DNA of 64,000 bases from Malachius bipustulatus (lineage: Eukaryota; Arthropoda; Insecta; Coleoptera; Melyridae): NCBI GenBank assembly GCA_910589415.1, contig OU342630.1, positions 43,246,012-43,310,011 on the forward strand, in the 5' to 3' direction. The position numbers and the translations under genes were made by a program. Shown in pieces: positions 12,058 to 23,807 of this stretch (its first letter is position 1; each line of letters starts with the position of its first letter). The notes below the pieces were generated by a model. That model was not told the origin of the DNA. It did not search any database and saw nothing but the letters and a program-made list of their open reading frames with translations.

Positions 12058-12930
12058 TGAGAGATAACAAGAAAGATAACAAGGGTCGTAGGTTGAGTCG
12101 CTAGTCCAAGAGGGTCAACAATAACAAGCAGGTCAGCAGAACAACAGGTACTCTTTATTAAACTAAATCACAGTTATTATCACAAATTATTAACTTGAGC
12201 ACGGTTAACAACAATAAGGAGCAAGAGCGTGTAGAATCTGAATGAACTGATCGGTTAAACCTTGGTAGGCAAAGGCACTTAGCTTCGTAGGGTCTTCGGA
12301 GCGAGGGTGGAAGTTTAGTTGGTGGTAAACTTCTCAGGTGTCTCAGGTAACATCAGCCGGTAAACTTCTCCGGTGTCTCAGGTAACATCAGCCTTCTTGT
12401 TTGAGAGAAAAATTGCCTCCAGAGATAAAGATTGCCTCCAAGAAAAGATTGCCTCCAGGGAAAAATTGACTCCAGGGAAAAATTGACTCCAGGGAAAAAG
12501 CTGTAATTTCATGGATATCAGAAACACTCTTGCATTAATAAACGGTCCGATCGAGTCTGCTTGTCAAGGGTACATAGAATTATGTCCCGTCCTCAAGATA
12601 GGTTGAGATCAAAAAATGTGACTGACAAATTTTACATGCGAGCGAAACTCGATCGGGTTTAAAGCTGTAATTAAAATTAGCATACGTTATTAAGAAAATA
12701 TGATCTGTATAATTCTAACGCAATTAAGAAAATCATTTTACGACACTCACCAAGCCAAAAACGTTGTTGATTCTTATAATAATTAACGTGAAAATTCACG
12801 ACGCCATTTCAGGAAACTTAAGGTGTTTGCGGACCCTTCATCCGCGAATTTTCAGGAGAGAAAGAGCGTGAAAACGCAGGTATGATGATGAAACGCACCT
12901 GATTGCAACTTGACAGTCGATGTTACGACT
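12058..12930 (-). mobile_element. Probable solo LTR of an LTR retrotransposon
   Basis: On the minus strand the segment looks like an LTR of about 0.85 kb. It has a GC-richer upstream part, then short internal tandem repeats: a roughly 36-bp unit at about 12320-12395, and CTGGAGTCAATTTTTCC-type units repeated about five times at 12410-12500. An AATAAA signal lies at about 12155, followed by a short T/G/C-rich tail ending in CA near 12058. No reverse transcriptase or protease lies beside it, so it would be a solo LTR. No target duplication was found, and the 5' boundary is uncertain. Confidence 0.4.
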
Positions 12931-15600
12931 CGAGGCCTCCAGTCGGCCGATGCACTAAAACCCACCATCACTCACTCACTGCGCGCGCCCGCCGTCGTCT
13001 CTGTGTTACCGGCATCTAGCCGGTACGTACGAAATGTACATTACAACTTTACAACATCAAAGTTGCAAAGAATAATGGCTTGGATCATGAGTTGAGGACA
13101 TTCTGTGTAAATCATGATCATTTTCTTCGCAAAATAAAAATCTGCGAAAGTTGCTCTTTTGGTTACAAGAAAATTGTTTCTTGGGTTTTCAACAGTATAT
13201 GTGAATAAATTTAGAACACTAAGCGCAAGCTAGCCTACTTTCACGCAAAAATGATTTCTTTACCATTCTTATATGAGGGGGTAACACAAGGTTGCATGAT
13301 AGGGGAACTAAAAGTCAAAAAAATTGACTCAATAGGTAAGTGCAAGGAACCATAATAAGCCAGTAAGTATGTTTTCAAACAGTGTATAAGAGGCCAAAAA
13401 GCAGTGGTCAAAAACAATCTTTTATCAAATGAAGAGGTTGCAAATACTTTGGAAATGATTCGAACAATCCATCATTGGGTGACCTCTTTTGTGATAAGAA
13501 GAATCGATTTGCTTCAAACTTCAGTCATCCTTGAGCATCTTGTGGACGTTTTTGCAGAATTTTAAAACAAGGAACTGTCTCTTCACAATGAATGATGATA
13601 TGTGTAAAACATTTGGTAGGTAAAAGAGAGTCTGTAAGGAGTTTGAATCAATCATTCGAGCCTGTTAAATGGTGATCCAAGTTCTCTTGGTTATAGGGCA
13701 ACCTCGAAATTTCAATTGAAAATCATGCAAAGCTGTGTAATATTTAGCCCTCCTGGCCTATAGATTTTCTGAGAAAATTTATTGTGATCGTCTAGAATTT
13801 TAATGGAGGACCTATCGTGATATAGTTCCCTAGATTAGTTTATTAGGGTATGCAAGATTATAAAGTGGAAGTTACCACCGGTTTGCGAGTGATAAGAAGT
13901 TGGACTGGAAGTTTTTCCTTTCTAGGTTTCTTCCAGGGTATAATTGAATTAGAAACAACGATATTTGTTGGGTCGAGTATGGATCGTTTGCGAGAAGACA
14001 TAGCGATGTCTGTAATAGACAGAGCTTCGAATAACCGTTGTATTCGATAGAGAGTTTGGGCGGATTTCTTTTGGAACGGGTAATCTAGAAATATTTGGAT
14101 TCCAACTATGGTGCGCTATCTTAATTATCTCCGTGGTTCAGACGATAATAAGCAACCACTAAAGTTGGCCAGGACACTGAAACAGAGCGTGGCTACCAGG
14201 GCCTGGCTACAGATTCGATTAATTAGTAATGGAACGTAACAGAGCGTGGCTGTAATAAACATTACTGTATATGAGCCAAACTTAAAATTAAGAAACTAAA
14301 AAAATTGACAATTTTCGGTAACAATGTCTTCAAAGGGTCATAGCTTGGAGCCTATAGGGTTTATGGAGCTGCTTTTAGACTTGAATTCTTACAAATTTAA
14401 ATGAAAAATAAAATAAAATGAAATTCAATTAGCTTAAAAAAAGTAGGTGGAATTTATTTGTAGAAAAACGCATAGTTTATAAGTTTTAAAGCAAAAGATG
14501 AAAAATGTCCGTTTGTAGTTTTTCGCGTGATGTGCAGCGAGACCAGGTTCTTCGAAGCTGCAAATTTTGATTCACACCGTAACTGATCCAACATATCAAA
14601 AAACCACAACTACATTAAGATTTAAGCGTTTTTTAGTGTCAATTTCTACTGGGCTATAATTCGTACCTAGCAAAATTGGTCACATGTTTCTATGACTTGT
14701 TTACTTGTAATGACCCATACTATGTAACGCCCCCATAAATATTTCCCTTCTTCGGAAAGACCCTGTATAATAAAGAAGTATTAATGGCTTTAAATAAGAA
14801 TCCTTGAATGATGAACTACTGTGTTCTTCAAAACAAGCTGATGGTACTCTGAAGTTGGACTGTATATTTTACTTCCAATAAAACTGTATTGTAGACATGC
14901 CTACCTACTTCTAAGCCTCATTTACACGTTTTTTCTCTTGATTAGGTTCCGAACATTTTCATGCAGTGGTCTCACGATTGTTAGGTACAGCAATAAGGTG
15001 AAATCCTTAGTAATAATTATTATGCTTGTAAACACCGCTACTTAAGTTACCAGTTCGTAAACGAATCCAATCTTTCGAAAACAGTTTATGAATTTCACAC
15101 TGAGAGAAGTGATGCATTTATCATTATCTCTTCGCTACTTATGAAATGCGAAGTTTAACTGTAATAAGGGTCCTTTGTAGTAAACGAGTTTATTTCCACT
15201 AAAACTATTAGTGAGTTTGCAAAAAACGTGAAATTCGTTTGAGTTGATTAGTTTGCCAGTAAATAATAAAAATCCCAAACTAAGAATTTGATCATCACAA
15301 ACTAAATTATTTACAGTCAAACTATATAACTTCATCAGTAAGTTTTGCTTTGTGTCTACGCAAGATATGAGATTATTTACACTATAACTAACATTATTTA
15401 TAGAGAATCTTACAGAATTTTATCATAATCAAATATCTTTTTAGAGCAAACTTGTGAAGAAAATCATGATTTAAATCTAAACTTTTATAATTTACCGAAC
15501 AGCAAGCGTGAATATTGCCAATAACTGGACATCTCTTGTGCTTAAAGAATATGTTTTTGAAAAATTAATATTAGTTTGCTGTTAAACACATTTGTTGGGG
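12931..15600. other. Unassigned DNA
   Basis: A CpG-rich patch at about 12925-13030 stands out from its AT-rich surroundings and could be a promoter or 5' exon, but no open frame in it is recognisable. ACAGAGCGTGGCT occurs twice, at about 14182 and 14232. A short open frame at 13850-14050 has no recognised domain. Confidence 0.3.
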
Positions 15601-15607
15601 AATAACT

Positions 15608-15716
15608 AACCGCGGGTTTCCCCGCGGTTGTATACGCATTAACGCCGCGGATGCATGCACAGCGTCATTTCATCATGGTACAAGCAACAAGCACCGCGAA
15701 GTGACGCCACGCGTAT
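15608..15716. repeat. GC-rich hairpin segment
   Basis: The pair AACCGCGGG / CCCGCGGTT forms a near-perfect short hairpin at about 15609-15630. A second inverted pair, GCGTCATTTC / GAAGTGACGC, follows. This is an isolated CpG-rich patch in AT-rich DNA just upstream of an exon candidate, so it may be promoter-proximal or part of a repeat. Confidence 0.35.
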
Positions 15717-15781
15717 ATGAAAGTTAAAGTAAAGAAAAAGATTTAATAATTGATCGCATTATTGAAAATAACGAAATAATA

Positions 15782-15836
15782 ATGGAAGACCTGCTGCAAG
15801 AATGGGGTTTTGGATACATGTGTTCCGTTTTTGCAG
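15782..15836 (+). CDS. Candidate first coding exon, possibly a SAM-domain protein
   Basis: An ATG opens MEDLLQEWGFGYMCSVFA and runs directly into a consensus donor, GTAAGT, at 15837. The sequence resembles the start of the SAM-like domains seen in many insect proteins (acidic, LL..WG, hydrophobic). Only 18 codons are present and no second exon could be identified downstream. The strong donor and the family-like spelling are the only support. It could be a dispersed or retained exon copy rather than a living gene. Confidence 0.3.
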
Positions 15837-15842
15837 GTAAGT

Positions 15843-17735
15843 AAGTATTACACTCGTTGCATTAATACATTCCACCAGAGGAAGGTACGCAGTTCACACT
15901 CTATTGTAGAGATGAGCTTTATCTAAGCTCACGGTATATTTTTATCCAAAAAATCTATGTTAATCTAATTATTATAAAGTTTTTGATGTTATATTAGCTT
16001 ATAAAGTTTTTTTTTAAATTTATGAACACTTATTTGTTATAATAAATACGTACAGCAATCAAAATATTAGCAAATAAAAAAGAATAAGTGTAACTCGAAG
16101 TCAGAATTAAGACACCTTTCATTCTTGTGATTGTTGTACAACGTGAATAATATTTGGTAAATAACAATGAATTCAAAATCCCTATGCTGCGAAGGCAAAC
16201 ACAACATACGGTAATATAAAAAAAGTTGTTTCCGATTTTGAAAAAAAGTATATCTACTAAAAATAGTATACCTGTGTATAGACCATAGCCGCAACATGCA
16301 CGCAATCTTTTACAGCAATTTATATAAAAATTACAAATGAATTAATTTACAGAATAATTGGAATTACACCGATAGAAAGTGCAAGTGGGTTCAGATAATA
16401 CCAGTATTGAATACTTGACAACCCAAGAACCAGGCACCACCATTACTACAGTCAACCTGTATAGGCAAAGCAATTTTATCAGTGTATCAATTAAAGGGCT
16501 TGCTGGACTCCACATGCCAGGCACATTTAGTTGACATAATAATTACACATTTTTTAAATGGAAATTATCCGTAAGTAATGCTGCATTTGAAAATAATGAT
16601 AATGCTGAATTATCAAGTGCTTATGTGGAAGAAAAATAAATTAAAAATAATTCATTATATTTTAGATATATTTTTTTTTGTTAGAAAAATAATGTTACCT
16701 ATTTGATTTTGCAGAAGAACCATTTAATTCGGTAATTTAAATTAATTTTTAAATGTGAATTGAATTACCATAATATTTCATTCCAGTTTCAGATATCTCG
16801 CTTTTAAATGGTATTCTCAAAATAAATAAAAAAATGATTGCTATTAAAGTACCTATGTTTTGTAATTTTCTTATTAAGTATATAAAATACTGTTATTTAT
16901 TTTTTTCGTATTCGAATTTGGATCAATTTTCATTTTGATTTATGTTAATTTATGTAAAAATTTTTTTTTACATAAATAAAAAGTTATAAAATAACTATTG
17001 TATAAAAGTTGGGTTAAAAGGTTAAATAATTTTGAATAAATTAAAATATGCTTATTTTGATTTTTTAATTTATCCCGATCCCCTTCATCGAAATAAAAAA
17101 AACAGGTGGTATTAATAAACCATGCATTTTAACAATAAACTAATAATTTTTTCCTGAACAGCTAATGATAATTATTGATTATAATGCAGGTGCTGATCAT
17201 TAATAAACTTAACTTAGCTTAAACTTCCAAAAAATAATGGCTAACTTTTGTCATGTGACCACTGAGATATTTAGTTTATGATAAAGCAATAATGCACTTA
17301 TAGCAAAGCAATATTATGTACAATCAACATTCTGATTTTGCAATATTATCTGATCATAAACAAATCATCATTTATCAGAAATGAAAAAAAGTTACTGACT
17401 AAAATGCATTGATTCCCATACAACATGTGTTTATTTATGAAAAGCTTACATGGTATACATACAAAAATCAACAGATTTATGAAAAACACGAGAAGTTCAT
17501 GATAATATAAACGAAAACTTTATGGTAAATTTTATATTTAACTCTTGTGGACTTGTGGTAAACACATCTGCTCAAACTAAAATCACGTTTATTGCAAACT
17601 AATATTAGTTAGGCAGAATCGAAACTAGCGCCTAGTTAATCATAACATGGGCTAGTTAGGATTAAACTATTACTTCTCTCAGTGGCAATACAGTCTTGGC
17701 AACCCTAACGCTCATATGATAATACGGTGATTTCA
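15843..17735. other. Unassigned very AT-rich DNA
   Basis: No gene recognised. The part at 16000-16530 holds overlapping minus-strand frames with no domain. The stretch 16550-17600 is nearly pure A/T. Confidence 0.3.
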
Positions 17736-17739
17736 ATAA

Positions 17740-17945
17740 TTCATGAAGGTCGCTGAGGCACGAAGTTGAATGCGGGTTCTGACCTTTAATTTCCCTCGGC
17801 AACGTTGCTGCCCCACGGAACGACGTTGGACGGCGGCCAATCCTCCCGGCGAGGGTATCGAACGCGGGCGGCTGCCTCGTGCCCTAATTGTTTCTCCTCC
17901 ATTCACCAAAGAGGCGCTCGGGTGATTTCGCAACGTGCACGACGC
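17740..17945 (-). mobile_element. Possible tRNA-derived SINE
   Basis: On the minus strand a B-box-like GCGTTCGATACCC (about 17853-17865) follows, at tRNA-like distance, an A-box-like TGGTGAATGG (about 17898-17907). The segment is GC-rich in an AT-rich setting, which suits a retroposon head and body. No tail or target duplication was found. Confidence 0.35.
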
Positions 17946-18320
17946 CTGAAGTCATAAACTCATTCACTTCACATGCTAGGATGATGAATAATCATTGGAA
18001 GTTTATTGGGTTTTTAACTTTGCACAGCTTTAGAATGCACGAGTACTACAGTACAACAGTTGTAGTAAAAATTGCTGCGTTGTGACTTATAGGAAATATT
18101 CTGGAACATGGCAATCCAATTTTATTGATCATTTCACCCACCCTCCATACAATCTAATCATAAGCTTCCATCAAGTTGGTGTTTTTGCGACAATCCCCAC
18201 TAGACTCTTCGATTTTTATTTTCTAGTTAAGTGTGATATGTTTTTAAATTCATTGAAATTTAAAAAAAAAACAAAGGTGTATAATTTTTTAAATCTTTTA
18301 TTTATATTCCTCTATTATTG

Positions 18321-18481
18321 TCCGTATTCATCAAACTTCAAAACATAACTCTGGGGTTATATTTTGAATTTTCTGACAGCTGATTGGTCTAATGCTCAAA
18401 GCCTACCAACGCTACGAATTTTAAACCAATGACATGCTCCAAAATATAACCCCAGGGGTTATATTTATTGATGAATACGGA
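18321..18481. mobile_element. MITE-B copy 1 of a tandem dimer
   Basis: About 160 bp with ends TCCGTATTCATCAAACTTCA and GATGAATACGG. The internal subterminal pair is ACTCTGGGGTTATATTTTG against CAAAATATAACCCCAGGGG. It is followed after about six bases by a second copy. Confidence 0.85.
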
Positions 18482-18487
18482 CCTATG

Positions 18488-18650
18488 TCCGTATTCATCA
18501 AACTTCAAAATATAACTCTGGGGTTATATTTTGAATTTTCTGACAGCTGATTGGTCCAATGCTCAAAGCCTACGAACGCTACGAATTTTAAACCAATGAC
18601 ATGCTCCAAAATATAACCCCAGGGGTTATATTTATTGATGAATACGGGCC
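18488..18650. mobile_element. MITE-B copy 2 of a tandem dimer
   Basis: Nearly identical to the copy just before it and in the same orientation. TAA follows its right end. The close similarity of the two suggests either a local duplication or two insertions at one preferred site. Confidence 0.85.
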
Positions 18651-19241
18651 TAATGGTTATTATAGTATCCGTTATATACAGGGTGGTGCGTGGTGCAAAA
18701 TTTCCGCACAATATGCATAACTTTTTATTCAACGTTTATTTTTGAAATCCCAAAACAGGTCAACTTTATCTACAAAAAAGCTACATATGCATCAACATAA
18801 AAATTGATTTTTATCAGACTACATATTTGAACTGTGACGTCATATTTTTTTTACTAGTAACCCCCATTTTTTGTCAGAAATCGATTCTCCTCTTCTTCAT
18901 GAATACAACGATACTACGCTAGTGGTTTATTACCAACCACTGAAAAGATAAAAAAAAACTACTATCTGAGTAATAATATCAGAATAAATAAAAATAATAA
19001 TAATATCAGAAATACAGATAAACTAAAAAAAACGTTAGAAGTGATACTTTACCTATTTTCAGGAAAAGATAAGTTTCAGCTTAAAATATAGTGACAGAAT
19101 TGATGATTTTTTACCATTATACTCATAAAAATGGTTTAAATTGTCCACTTAAAAATTTCTGAGCACTATCTGGCACGTGTAAATGCTTTACACGCTGAAT
19201 GATATTCGGAACCATACTTTTCATATACGAATTTGATGCTA
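18651..19241. other. Unassigned DNA with one transposon end
   Basis: A CAGGGTGGTGCGTGG end preceded by TA starts at about 18679, but no matching opposite end was found, so it is probably a truncated TA-type element. The rest is AT-rich and unassigned. Confidence 0.35.
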
Positions 19242-19243
19242 TA

Positions 19244-20106
19244 CAGGGTGAGGCGCGAGAACCTTAGGGCATTTTTATATGGAGAAGTCCTGGGAGTAGA
19301 AGTCTAAAAATTTGTGCGAGTATAATTTCGGTTTTGACGAGCTGAACTAAAATATTCACAACCCCACACCACTTCCGGTTATACCGGAAGTTGCCATATT
19401 TTTCTTTTTTTAAATGGTACACCCTGTATATTATTACATTTTCAGATTGCCTGAAAAAAAGTAATAAAAATGATGTTTACAGTTCAAATTTGTAACGACC
19501 AATTTATGAGTTATAAACAAATGAAAATTGCAATTTTCCATTTTCAAAGCAGCTTAGCTTGAAAACGGGTCAAGATATCGGAAAACGGCTTACATGTCCC
19601 TATCCTAACTTTTTGTATACCTACTACGCTAGAGTACCTACAAAAAAAAAAAAATTATTAATTTTTTTTTTGAAAATCGCTGATTTTTCATCACTTTGTA
19701 TATAAATTTCATCAGCACCATAGGATACTACGTGAAAAGTTAAGATAAGGACATGTAAGCCGTTTTCCGATATCTTGACCCGTTTTCGACCTAAGCTGCT
19801 TTGAAAATGGAAAATTGCGATTTTCCTTTGTTTAATTGTTTATAACTCATAAACCACTCGGTACAATTTTGAACTGTAAACCCCATTTTTATTGCATTTT
19901 TTCAGACAATCTGAAAATATAATAATTAACAGGGTGTCCCATTTAAAATAAGAAAGTTGATGGCAACTTCCGGTATAACCGGAAATGGTGAGGCGTTGTG
20001 AATATTTTAGTTCAGCTCGGCAAAACCGAAACGTACAAATTTTTAGACTTCTACTCCCAGGACTTCTCCATATAAAAATGCCCTAAGGTTCTCGCGCCTC
20101 ACCCTG
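19244..20106. mobile_element. Composite foldback DNA element, 863 bp
   Basis: Arms of about 385 bp (19244-19630 and 19720-20106) are inverted copies. The ends read CAGGGTGAGGCGCGAGAACC and its complement, and TA flanks both sides. Each arm also contains an internal end: CACCCTG at 19420-19426 and CAGGGTG at 19930-19936. Each outer 180 bp is therefore itself bounded by CAGGGTG/CACCCTG, and the whole resembles two small elements flanking an inverted inner module. Relatives of the inner module occur at about 720-930 and 21765-21955. No coding. Confidence 0.85.
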
Positions 20107-20149
20107 TATATCTTCTCAATTGTTAGGCCTGTTGATATAAGGCCTCGAA

Positions 20150-21031
20150 TTTAAGTTCTGAAGTTCCCAAGGGAATTCTAAATTCCAAACCAATTCTATC
20201 GGTCCTCGTCGTCCTATCCACCTGCCTTGAACTATGACATTGAGAAGTAGGCTAACATTAACACCAAAATGAGGAGGAGCTGCATCTTGTTGAAACCAGA
20301 TTATTGTCGTAGCTAGGAAAAGCAAGTGTTTAAGATGGAAGATATCTACTCTTCCTGCAAAAATGTATACCACTTACCAGTAAAAATTTCATGAAAAACG
20401 TAGGGCCGTAGAAGCCGGTCTCCACTTATTCCAGCCTATACGATTATTTTTTCTCTGTTCATGTGAGACGCCTTGTTCCAGTTTTTTTTTTTTTTTGACA
20501 GGATTTTCCTGTAACCAGTATCTGAAGTCATGGCTGTTCACTTTACCATTGAAACATGAAGTCCAAATAAATACTATAATTCCAAAAGCTTAGATTCTCG
20601 TCACATCTTAACTGGAATTCTTAACAGAACCCAAATCTACTGTCAGGGTCATTCTCATTTAATTCATGGATCACGGATTTACCCTCCTTTAAGAAAAAAA
20701 AATCATGGATCAAGTGAGATTTATTGAGATTAAATTGTTCTTTTCTCAATAGTTTATGAGAGTTGAATGGACAGTATTGGGATTAAGAACCATCATCTGT
20801 CTTATAGAAGCGTGTGGATTACCTTGAACTTCAAGAAGTAGGTACATTCAATTTCAGATCTTCAGGTATTTGAAGCCGACCTTGCCGAAGTATGTCTCTA
20901 GCTCCAGTTACAGTAAATTTTGAAACTATCCCAACCAACTGTTGACCAGGAAACAGCGACCTATCAGGATGTTCTTGATTAAATAAAACAGAAACTATTA
21001 CATAGAAAAGAAACTTCAGCGTGAGATCCAA
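20150..21031 (-). pseudogene. Decayed mariner-type (IS630/Tc1/mariner) transposase
   Basis: Read on the minus strand through several frameshifts, the blocks occur in family order. An N-terminal HTH region comes first (HPDRSLFPGQQLVGIVSKF, then GRLQIPEDLKLNV; 20831-21031). ELNENDPDSRFGFC follows at about 20650-20690, GKVNSHDFRYW at about 20540, and AGISGDRLLRPY at about 20425. The second catalytic-aspartate block is IIWFQQDAAPPHFGVNV (about 20270), then GRWIGRRGPIE (about 20200). The expected SPDL-type third catalytic block is lost after GPIE. The first catalytic motif is also degraded. It is clearly inactive. Its family resembles the fragment at 28294-28534. Confidence 0.85.
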
Positions 21032-21730
21032 CTATCATAAAAACACAATGTCTTTCTTTTTTACTTTTATACGAGATATTTTTATAAGTATCTTGTAATT
21101 TAAACAACTACTAATAATACTAATATTCGAACATTTTGGACTTTTAAGTAGAACTGATATTTCTTTATGTACCTATACCTAATCATTCTTAGTTCGAAAA
21201 CTTTTTTGCTAAATGATGAAGAAGAAGGCTAAAACTTTTATAATGATAATATTTATATCATCAATATTTACTTTTGCTCCCCATAATTACATAATTATTA
21301 AAATATTTAATATTTTGAAATTCTGTACAGACCTACACCTCGGAGAAAATTTAAGACAACTGATCTACCGAGAAAAGTTTTGGAGTCTTTGTTGCATTCA
21401 CAATGCTAACATATCGATTTATTTTAGTTATGCCTGTTAAAATATTATGTCTCCACTCTTTGGCTTTTTTTTTTGACCCCATGCATTATACTCATAAAAG
21501 TGTCTGCACAGTATGTGCATTATTTCCTTCTAATTGGGTTTTTGAAATTTTTCTTTTGTGTTAAATGGAAAGATATAAGTTTTATAACAAAACTATTTTT
21601 TTTTTCGCAATAATTCAAAAGTTATTTCAAAATAAAAATTAATTTTTGAATTCAGTACCGAAGATACGCCGACAGCCTGCTCCCGAACAATAAGCGCGTG
21701 TGACATTAGTTTTCACTCATTGCAGTTGAC
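21032..21730. other. Unassigned AT-rich DNA
   Basis: A 75-codon frame at 21213-21440 has no recognised domain and biased AT composition. Nothing else seen. Confidence 0.3.
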
Positions 21731-21736
21731 ACAGAT

Positions 21737-22350
21737 AGTAGCGTGTGTGAGTCGGAAAAAAACCCGAAAATTGTAATGACGATTTTCACTTGTTTATAAC
21801 TTAAAAACTTCTGAATTTAAACACCAACTGTAAAAGCCAATCTTATTTCTTCTTCTCAGACAATCTAAAAATGCAATAACATAGGAGCATTCCTTTTAAA
21901 AAAACATAGCTTTGATATGTCACTGTCATATGGGACACTCTTTATACTCCAAAATAATTTTAAATTATGGCCATTGTGATTCTGTACTTGAATTTTCAAA
22001 AAGTTTTTCGAAAAAGTCCATCGTTTGCCTTACATATACATAAAAAAAATCACCCATTTCGGCGGTGAGTATTGGCCGGTGGAGGGGTTGGTCGGGGTCG
22101 CACGCGATGTCCAGCACCTCATTGTGCTCAGCATCCTCTAAAACGGGGGGAAGGTTTTTTTGCAGGGAAATGGATTGAAGCGCGGTTTATCTCTCTAGGG
22201 GGTGGTTTTTGGCCGTTTTGAGGGGTTGCGCAACCCCAAAGAGAAATTCTGACAACGGCATCGTGTTCAGCATCCTCGAAAACGGAGGGGGGAAGTAATC
22301 TTGTTCCGGCTCAAAATATTTACATGTTCGTCCGACTCACACACGCCACT
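21737..22350. mobile_element. Possible TIR element, 614 bp
   Basis: AGTAGCGTGTGTGAGTCGGA at 21737-21756 is matched by TCCGACTCACACACGCCACT at 22331-22350, an inverted repeat with one mismatch. Inside, 21765-21955 is related to the inner module of the 19244-20106 foldback. Also inside, 22075-22300 is a GC-rich stretch with two similar blocks (each with CAGCATCCTC then AAACGG). No target duplication is evident. Confidence 0.5.
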
Positions 22351-22424
22351 AAGAAGTAATAAGTACAATGTTTTGATCTATTTAATTTTGTTGTCGTTGT
22401 TAAATATTCAAATTTATATTGAAA

Positions 22425-22614
22425 ATGTCGAATCTCAAAAGTTATCGTTCTTGTTTTGTACCATTATGTACGAATACTACAAAAACAACTCCTGACAAAA
22501 TGTTTTTAAATGTTCCCCAAGATGACAAACGTCGAAATAAATGGTTTCAAGCAGTGCACCGTGATAATCTCAAAACGAAATCGAATTTTTTTTTGTTGTG
22601 AAGATCATTTCAGT
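22425..22614 (+). pseudogene. THAP-domain exon candidate with a one-base frameshift
   Basis: The ATG at 22425 opens a C2CH zinc-finger DNA-binding region of THAP type: a first cysteine pair (SCFVPLC), PQDDKRRNKWF with the conserved Trp, then a cysteine/histidine pair in CCEDHF. That last block is reached only if one base of the T-run at 22585-22593 is skipped; as written, the frame stops soon after. A consensus donor GTAAGT follows at 22615. THAP fingers occur in P-element-like transposases and in host regulators. No later exon was recognised, so it may be a P-element relic or a broken gene. The single slip could also be a sequencing error in a homopolymer. Confidence 0.55.
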
Positions 22615-23224
22615 GTAAGTATTTCTTAGCACCGCTGTTATTAATTATTATTTATCTAAGTATACAAATCAAATATTGTTCTGGGCATACCCGTCCTTTT
22701 ACAATACAAATATTATGTTTACGACTTACTTGAACATAACCTATAGCTTTGTCGCCGTAACTCTCACGCGATGCTCTACAATTTATGATATAAATAATTA
22801 TATTTCATATATAATGGAGAATAAATAGCTAATCGGAACCAACTAAAAACTCGTTTTTTATCAATAAATTTTCAATATTATTGTCCAGTCACGTGTAATA
22901 GCCGTAAACGCTGTACTGTTATTGAATAGCCATAACATTATGACGTCACAAATATGGTGAACAATCATTTCGCGTTTATGGTCACTTGATTTTTTTTTTA
23001 ATCTTATCAACTTTTGAATGTTTATAATTAATTGAAAAACTTTATTTTTTAAGTTTTTTGCATTAAATATCAAAAGTATCGATAAAAAAGTTTTAAAATA
23101 AATAAAAAAAAAATCAAATTTTTTTTCAAAATCCCAATTCAGTAGTTTTGCGACGATCACCTGCGAAAATGACAAATATCACCCTAGAATTGAAAAGTAA
23201 AATATCACACTAGAGTGATATATT
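22615..23224. other. Unassigned AT-rich DNA
   Basis: Would be intron if the THAP exon is real. No further exon seen. Confidence 0.3.
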
Positions 23225-23456
23225 GTATACTTATTGATTATGAACAAAACACTAATGTTTTATAAAATTCTACTGTAGGTATATTGATGGATAATAGAAA
23301 CGTTACGCGTGTTTCGCTACTTTTCATGTAGCATCTTCAGACGTAAATAAAATTATTGATACAGTAACATAGCAACAGTATTACCTGTGATGATAAAATT
23401 TATAAAAGTAGAATTTTATAAAACATTAGTGTTTTATTCATAATCAATAAGTATGC
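23225..23456. mobile_element. Inverted-repeat element with hammerhead-like core
   Basis: Arms of about 50 bp (23225-23274 and 23408-23456; GTATACTTATTGATTATGAA and complement) enclose 130 bp. The inner part, on the minus strand, holds the ribozyme-like motif described separately. It may be a non-autonomous Penelope-like or retrozyme-type element in inverted form. Confidence 0.6.
23300..23344 (-). ncRNA. Hammerhead-ribozyme-like motif
   Basis: Read on the minus strand: ACGT, then CTGAAGA (fits CUGANGA), one extra T, stem II GCTAC / GTAGC with a seven-base loop, GAAAC, a short ACGC loop, GTA, then ACGT. Stem I would be the 4-bp ACGT/ACGT pair, and stem III the two pairs AC/GT closing ACGC. Cleavage would fall after GTA. 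The extra base after the first box departs from the classical core, so activity is doubtful. Confidence 0.4.
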
Positions 23457-23807
23457 AGAGATTCTACGAAGTAAGGGTTGAAAACAAAAATTTAGTGATA
23501 TGTATGTTTATTAAACCTGTTTATTTACTCAATATTCCTTAGGTTAGGCAGCCCATAATACACCTATGTATGGTATTTTCGGATGTATAGGATTAAAGCA
23601 TGGTTCAATAAACAAATAAATCTCTACTACCTACTTTGATCTCTATTATGGAATTTTTGAATACTATTACCTACTTTTAATTCATACGATTCTAAGTATT
23701 TGTTAGGTAAGTACTTCAAGTTTTTGTAATTCAATCATTACTTTTTTGTAAAAGTTATCAAATAAAAGTATTAAAAATAATTAAAATTTTGAGATGGTGC
23801 ATTAATC
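23457..23807. other. Unassigned AT-rich DNA
   Basis: Nothing recognised. Confidence 0.3.
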
